Assembly (NCBI GenBank): GCA_019057975.1 | Contig: JAHLWJ010000076.1 | Span: 1 to 16,540, forward strand | Direction: 5' to 3' | DNA length: 16,540 nucleotides | Source: Promethearchaeota archaeon | GTDB taxonomy: Archaea; Asgardarchaeota; Lokiarchaeia; Sigynarchaeales; SOKP01 | Shown: positions 14,596-16,540 of the stretch, in pieces | Numbering within the stretch: the first letter of the stretch is position 1 | Layout of the letters: every line of letters begins with the position of its first letter | The notes under the pieces: generated by a model | Seen by the model: the letters and a program-made list of their open reading frames with translations, nothing else | Told to the model about the DNA's origin: nothing | Database searches by the model: none | Made by a program: the position numbers and the translations under genes

Positions 14596-15027
14596 CTAAC
14601 CTATAAATACACTATTTTCCTTATATTCAGGATAATTTTTATAAATATAACTAATTAATTGCTGAAAAGATAATTTCCTAATACCATTGACCAATTCTTC
14701 TATAAAATTAATTGTTTCTTCTGGTAATTCTTTTATTATTTTTTTATGTCTTTCTACACCTTTAATAGTAATAGAATATTCTCTCCATTTTTTTTCTTGT
14801 GACCAATTTATACTAACTAAATCCTCATCTTCAAGTTCTTTCGCATCTACATAAATATCTCTACAGAACGGACCATAGTTATAAGGTTCAAAATCATAAT
14901 AATTCTTTTTAAAATTTCCGGGTATATTTTGTTTTACTAAGAATAAACTTTTTTGTAATTGTGCAGGGGTAAATTTTTCTCCATTTGCAGCTTTTAATAC
15001 AATAATTATCCAATCAGTTTTTTCCAT
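14596..15027 (-). CDS. Winged-helix, Panacea/SocA-like protein, 143 aa
   Basis: The protein begins MEKTDWIIIVLKAANGEKFT and continues with PAQLQKSLFLVKQ, FEPYNYGPFCRDIYVDAKEL and EDEDLVSI, then a wing-like strand pair (WREYSITIKG) and helices. The LQK..LF...YGP order recalls DUF4065/Panacea-type winged helices used as antitoxin or adaptor domains, though this looks like a separate family. GGGAGGAATA precedes the ATG. Its stop is two bases from the GTG of the Ntn hydrolase, so they form a coupled pair in which this protein could repress the operon, deliver substrates or hold the peptidase in check. Those roles are inference only. Confidence 0.7.
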   Translation of the reverse strand: MEKTDWIIIVLKAANGEKFTPAQLQKSLFLVKQNIPGNFKKNYYDFEPYNYGPFCRDIYVDAKELEDEDLVSINWSQEKKWREYSITIKGVERHKKIIKELPEETINFIEELVNGIRKLSFQQLISYIYKNYPEYKENSVFIG

Positions 15028-15088
15028 TATTCCTCCCTTTTTATAGTTTAAATTAAAAATATAAAAATATATTATAATTCTACTATAG

Positions 15089-15108
15089 ATATGTATTTTT
15101 ATACATAT
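15089..15108. promoter_or_regulatory. Perfect palindrome upstream of wHTH gene
   Basis: ATATGTAT, spacer TTTT, ATACATAT is an exact 8-bp inverted repeat about 60 nt before the wHTH start. A minus-strand TATAAT (15071-15076) lies just downstream, so the palindrome covers the place of a -35 box. It is a plausible operator, but AT-rich DNA makes such symmetry cheap. Confidence 0.35.
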
Positions 15109-15155
15109 ATTACATCTTCATCATATATTTAAATAAATTTATAATAAATGTAACA

Positions 15156-15180
15156 TGATCTGAACCCTAAAAGTTGGACA
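15156..15180. repeat. Terminal inverted repeat of IS3-type remnant
   Basis: TGATCTGAACCC followed by TAAAAGTTGGACA resembles the terminal repeats of IS3-family elements (IS ends carrying GTTGGACA). It sits just beyond the stop of the transposase tail. No second end is present in the window. Confidence 0.55.
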
Positions 15181-15189
15181 CAAAGTTAT

Positions 15190-15324
15190 CTAAGTTAAAA
15201 GTAACTGATGAGTCTTTATTTTATTATTAAATTTATTTTCAAATTCTTTAGGGCTTAAATAGCCAAGTGAAGAATGTAATCTTTTACTATTATAAACCTT
15301 TTCAATAAAATATGGAATTCTTTT
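15190..15324 (-). pseudogene. IS3-family transposase C-terminal remnant
   Basis: Forty-four codons read IPYFIEKVYNSKRLHSSLGY, LSPKEFENKF and on to a stop. This is the characteristic end of IS3-family OrfB (rve integrase core; the RLHSSLGYLSPxEFE signature). The rest of the integrase core and OrfA are gone. The upstream edge overlaps the last codons of the 59-aa membrane ORF in another frame, so the fusion point lies around 15320-15330. It is a dead insertion. Confidence 0.8.
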
Positions 15325-15481
15325 TAAAATGTATAAAAATTTTAACTATTACCCATATAAACAAACACACAATCCCCCACATTGATGTATTAATCAATGC
15401 ATCTACTAATACATAAAAAAATAAACTTCCCATAAAAACTAAAATTAAAAAACCTAATAAAATTTTCTCAAATATTGTCAT
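15302..15481 (-). CDS. Tiny two-TM membrane protein, 59 aa
   Basis: ATG at 15481 follows AAAAAAGAGGTGAAAA, a good ribosome site. The product has two membrane helices (about 7-27 and 35-52: LLGFLILVFMGSLFFYVLV and GIVCLFIWVIVKIFI). The last codons (HFKKNSIFY) run into the IS remnant in a different frame, so the natural C-terminus may have been replaced. No family is recognised; it may be a truncated gene. Confidence 0.5.
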   Translation of the reverse strand: MTIFEKILLGFLILVFMGSLFFYVLVDALINTSMWGIVCLFIWVIVKIFIHFKKNSIFY

Positions 15482-15525
15482 TTTTCACCTCTTTTTTCAA
15501 TTTTATTAATTAAATTTTAAATTCT

Positions 15526-15674
15526 TTAAACTATCGGAATAAAAATATCCATTGCGTTTTTAACATCTATATTAGCAAGCGTGATGTAAATCGATGTCGT
15601 GGCTGTGTAGCTAGTCTTTTAGCCTCGTCTATTTCTAACACGGTCGGCAATTTCTTTCGCCTTGTAAATCTCAT
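15526..15674 (-). pseudogene. Gutted tyrosine recombinase
   Basis: The reading starts at ATG 15674 with RRKKLPTVLEIDEAKRLATQ, matching the N-terminal RRKIPTTLTAEEIRKIIDQP of the intact recombinase at 11934. It then loses frame and ends. In another frame directly after, YTATTSIYITLANIDVKNAM continues to a stop at 15526, like the H-x(n)-TTxxIYTH tail around the catalytic Tyr of such enzymes. The whole middle is missing: an internal deletion plus frameshift. The ATG overlaps the TGA of the upstream ORF. Confidence 0.5.
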
Positions 15675-15927
15675 TTTAAAATCACCTTAATTCTAATAAC
15701 GACCATAAAATCTACTGTTTTTCTAAAAACTTGCCAAACAAGTTCTATTTTTTTATTATCTTTATCCTCTGTTTTTATTTTTATTTCTTTGAGAATTTTG
15801 CCAGCGATAAATTTATAGATCGCTCTTCTATTTTCTTTGTCTATTTGATTAATATTTTTTCTATCCGTCTTTATTTTGTTTAACTCACTTAATAGCTCTT
15901 CTCTTTTTTTTTGGGTTCATATTTCAT
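15671..15927 (-). pseudogene. Small helical protein with poly-A frameshift
   Basis: ATG at 15927 reads MKYEPKKK into a run of nine A (plus-strand T 15904-15912). In the +1 frame a highly charged helical protein continues (REELLSELNKIKTDRKNINQ and on, later ELVWQVFRKTVDFMVVIRIK) to a TGA that overlaps the next ATG (ATGA at 15671-15674). One extra A would restore about 85 residues. It may be a sequencing artefact, a real mutation or slippage on the A tract. It was probably coupled to the recombinase that follows. Confidence 0.45.
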
Positions 15928-15980
15928 TTATTTCCCTTTCTTTTTATCTTGGTAACTATTTAAGTTTAATAAATAAAAAT

Positions 15981-16065
15981 TAACGCGAGACTATCCCACA
16001 CGGTATAGAGCTCAAAGGCTGTAGCTTTTTAATATCCCTTATCCCTTTATAAAAATTAAAAATAA
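15981..16065 (-). repeat. Dispersed 3'-flank element, copy D
   Basis: Copy D aligns with copy A almost end to end (TAACGCGAGACTATC, AAAGGCTGTAGC, TTTTTAATATCCCTTATCCC) and extends through TTTATAAAAATTAAAAATAA. It starts 23 nt behind the stop of the intact HNH gene. The CTACAG arm is kept but its partner carries a mismatch. Confidence 0.75.
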
Positions 16066-16087
16066 CATTTTACGTTATAAATAAATA

Positions 16088-16426
16088 TCACTTTCCCTTT
16101 GCTGTCTTTCTGTTATGACAAGATTCACATAAAGATTGCATATTATCTTCATCCCAAAACTTATCATAATCTCCTCTGTGTGGTTCTATATGATCTACTA
16201 CTGTAGCAGGGGTTATTATACCCAGGGTTAGACATTCAACACACAACGGGTTTTCATTAAGATACATCTTCCTTACCTTACGCCATCGGCGATCATAGCC
16301 CCGGGTGGTTGATGTAGGACGTTCTCTTTCTTTTTGCTTCTTATGCAAACTGCAATAACTACTACCTTTCTCTGCTTTATTTGGACATAGAGAGTATTTA
16401 CAACCTGGGCGAGGTTTATATGGCAT
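16088..16426 (-). CDS. HNH endonuclease, phage type, 112 aa
   Basis: This is an intact small HNH nuclease: N-terminal zinc-like cluster (C9, C14, C25, H28), YDRRWRKVRK, C62/C65, VVDHIEPHRGD (D78, H79), N95, then C100/C103 and H104 (CESCHNRKT). Length and motif order are those of HNH proteins found next to phage terminase or cos regions, which nick or cut DNA in a metal-dependent way. TTGGAG lies five bases before ATG. No phage structural genes are visible, so it stands as a solitary copy. A hairpin with T-tract precedes it and dispersed element copy D follows it, the same order as at the frameshifted copy (13283). Confidence 0.88.
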   Translation of the reverse strand: MPYKPRPGCKYSLCPNKAEKGSSYCSLHKKQKERERPTSTTRGYDRRWRKVRKMYLNENPLCVECLTLGIITPATVVDHIEPHRGDYDKFWDEDNMQSLCESCHNRKTAKGK

Positions 16427-16438
16427 TTAAACTCCAAT

Positions 16439-16465
16439 AAAAAAAGAGCCCTCCTTCTGGACTCT
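16439..16465 (-). terminator. Hairpin with T-tract upstream of HNH gene
   Basis: On the minus strand AGAGTCC, loop AGAAGGA, GGGCTCT (one G-U pair) is followed by seven T. It would end a transcript coming from beyond the right edge. It shares the GGGCTCTTTTTTT end with the hairpin at 13619-13642. Confidence 0.75.
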
Positions 16466-16485
16466 TAATATTAATTTTTATTTCG

Positions 16486-16503
16486 TTAGCCACCTCTGGC
16501 TAA
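16486..16503. repeat. 7-bp hairpin TTAGCCA/TGGCTAA
   Basis: TTAGCCA, spacer CCTC, TGGCTAA is an exact inverted repeat just outside the terminator near the right edge. It could be a second hairpin of the same 3' end or a boundary of the HNH unit. Confidence 0.45.
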
Positions 16504-16540
16504 TTATATTAAAAATATAGCATATTTTTATTAAAAATAC

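Overview
The window is an AT-rich bacterial segment (GC roughly one third, by eye). Every credible gene lies on the minus strand. Most starts carry strong GGAGG-type Shine-Dalgarno sites, there are several lipoprotein signal peptides, and hairpin/T-tract terminators are present. This fits an uncultured anaerobic bacterium, with an Atribacterota-like or Firmicute-like gene style. That placement is an impression, because no taxonomic marker gene is present. The density of broken genes, short dispersed repeats and recombinase/HNH/IS pieces marks it as a plastic accessory region.

Layout from left to right (transcription runs right to left). 1-1500: a small two-CxxC zinc-ribbon protein and an unrecognised 291-residue helical protein. 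1500-2285: non-coding repeats and a decayed two-helix membrane protein. 2285-6360: two related lipoproteins built from PD40 (TolB-like) propeller blades plus a shared small beta domain placed at opposite ends; the larger one also has a DUF2207-like domain. 6553-9109: three zinc-ribbon membrane proteins, two of them in a tight pair. 9204-11741: small envelope proteins, a helical lipoprotein, a DUF4177-like protein, and an XRE regulator overlapping a DUF4352 lipoprotein gene. 11934-12593: a short tyrosine recombinase with its own promoter and terminator. 12720-13266: a gene-free block of unusual repeats. 13283-16426: two small HNH-nuclease genes (one frameshifted) bracketing a two-gene module of a winged-helix-like protein and a proteasome-like Ntn hydrolase, then an IS3-type transposase tail, a tiny membrane ORF and a gutted second tyrosine recombinase.

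Much of the annotated part looks like cell-envelope surface or sensing lipoproteins and zinc-ribbon membrane proteins. The strongest candidate for an undescribed system is the coupled pair at 13787-15027, in which a GTG-started protein would expose an N-terminal threonine after Met removal. Two non-coding patterns also stand out. One is a ~70-85 nt element present four times, always 17-50 nt behind a stop codon and twice behind an HNH gene. The other is a family of sites where CTATAAAAAAGG (minus strand) is preceded by two direct repeats spaced exactly 9 nt apart, with the repeated word differing from site to site.
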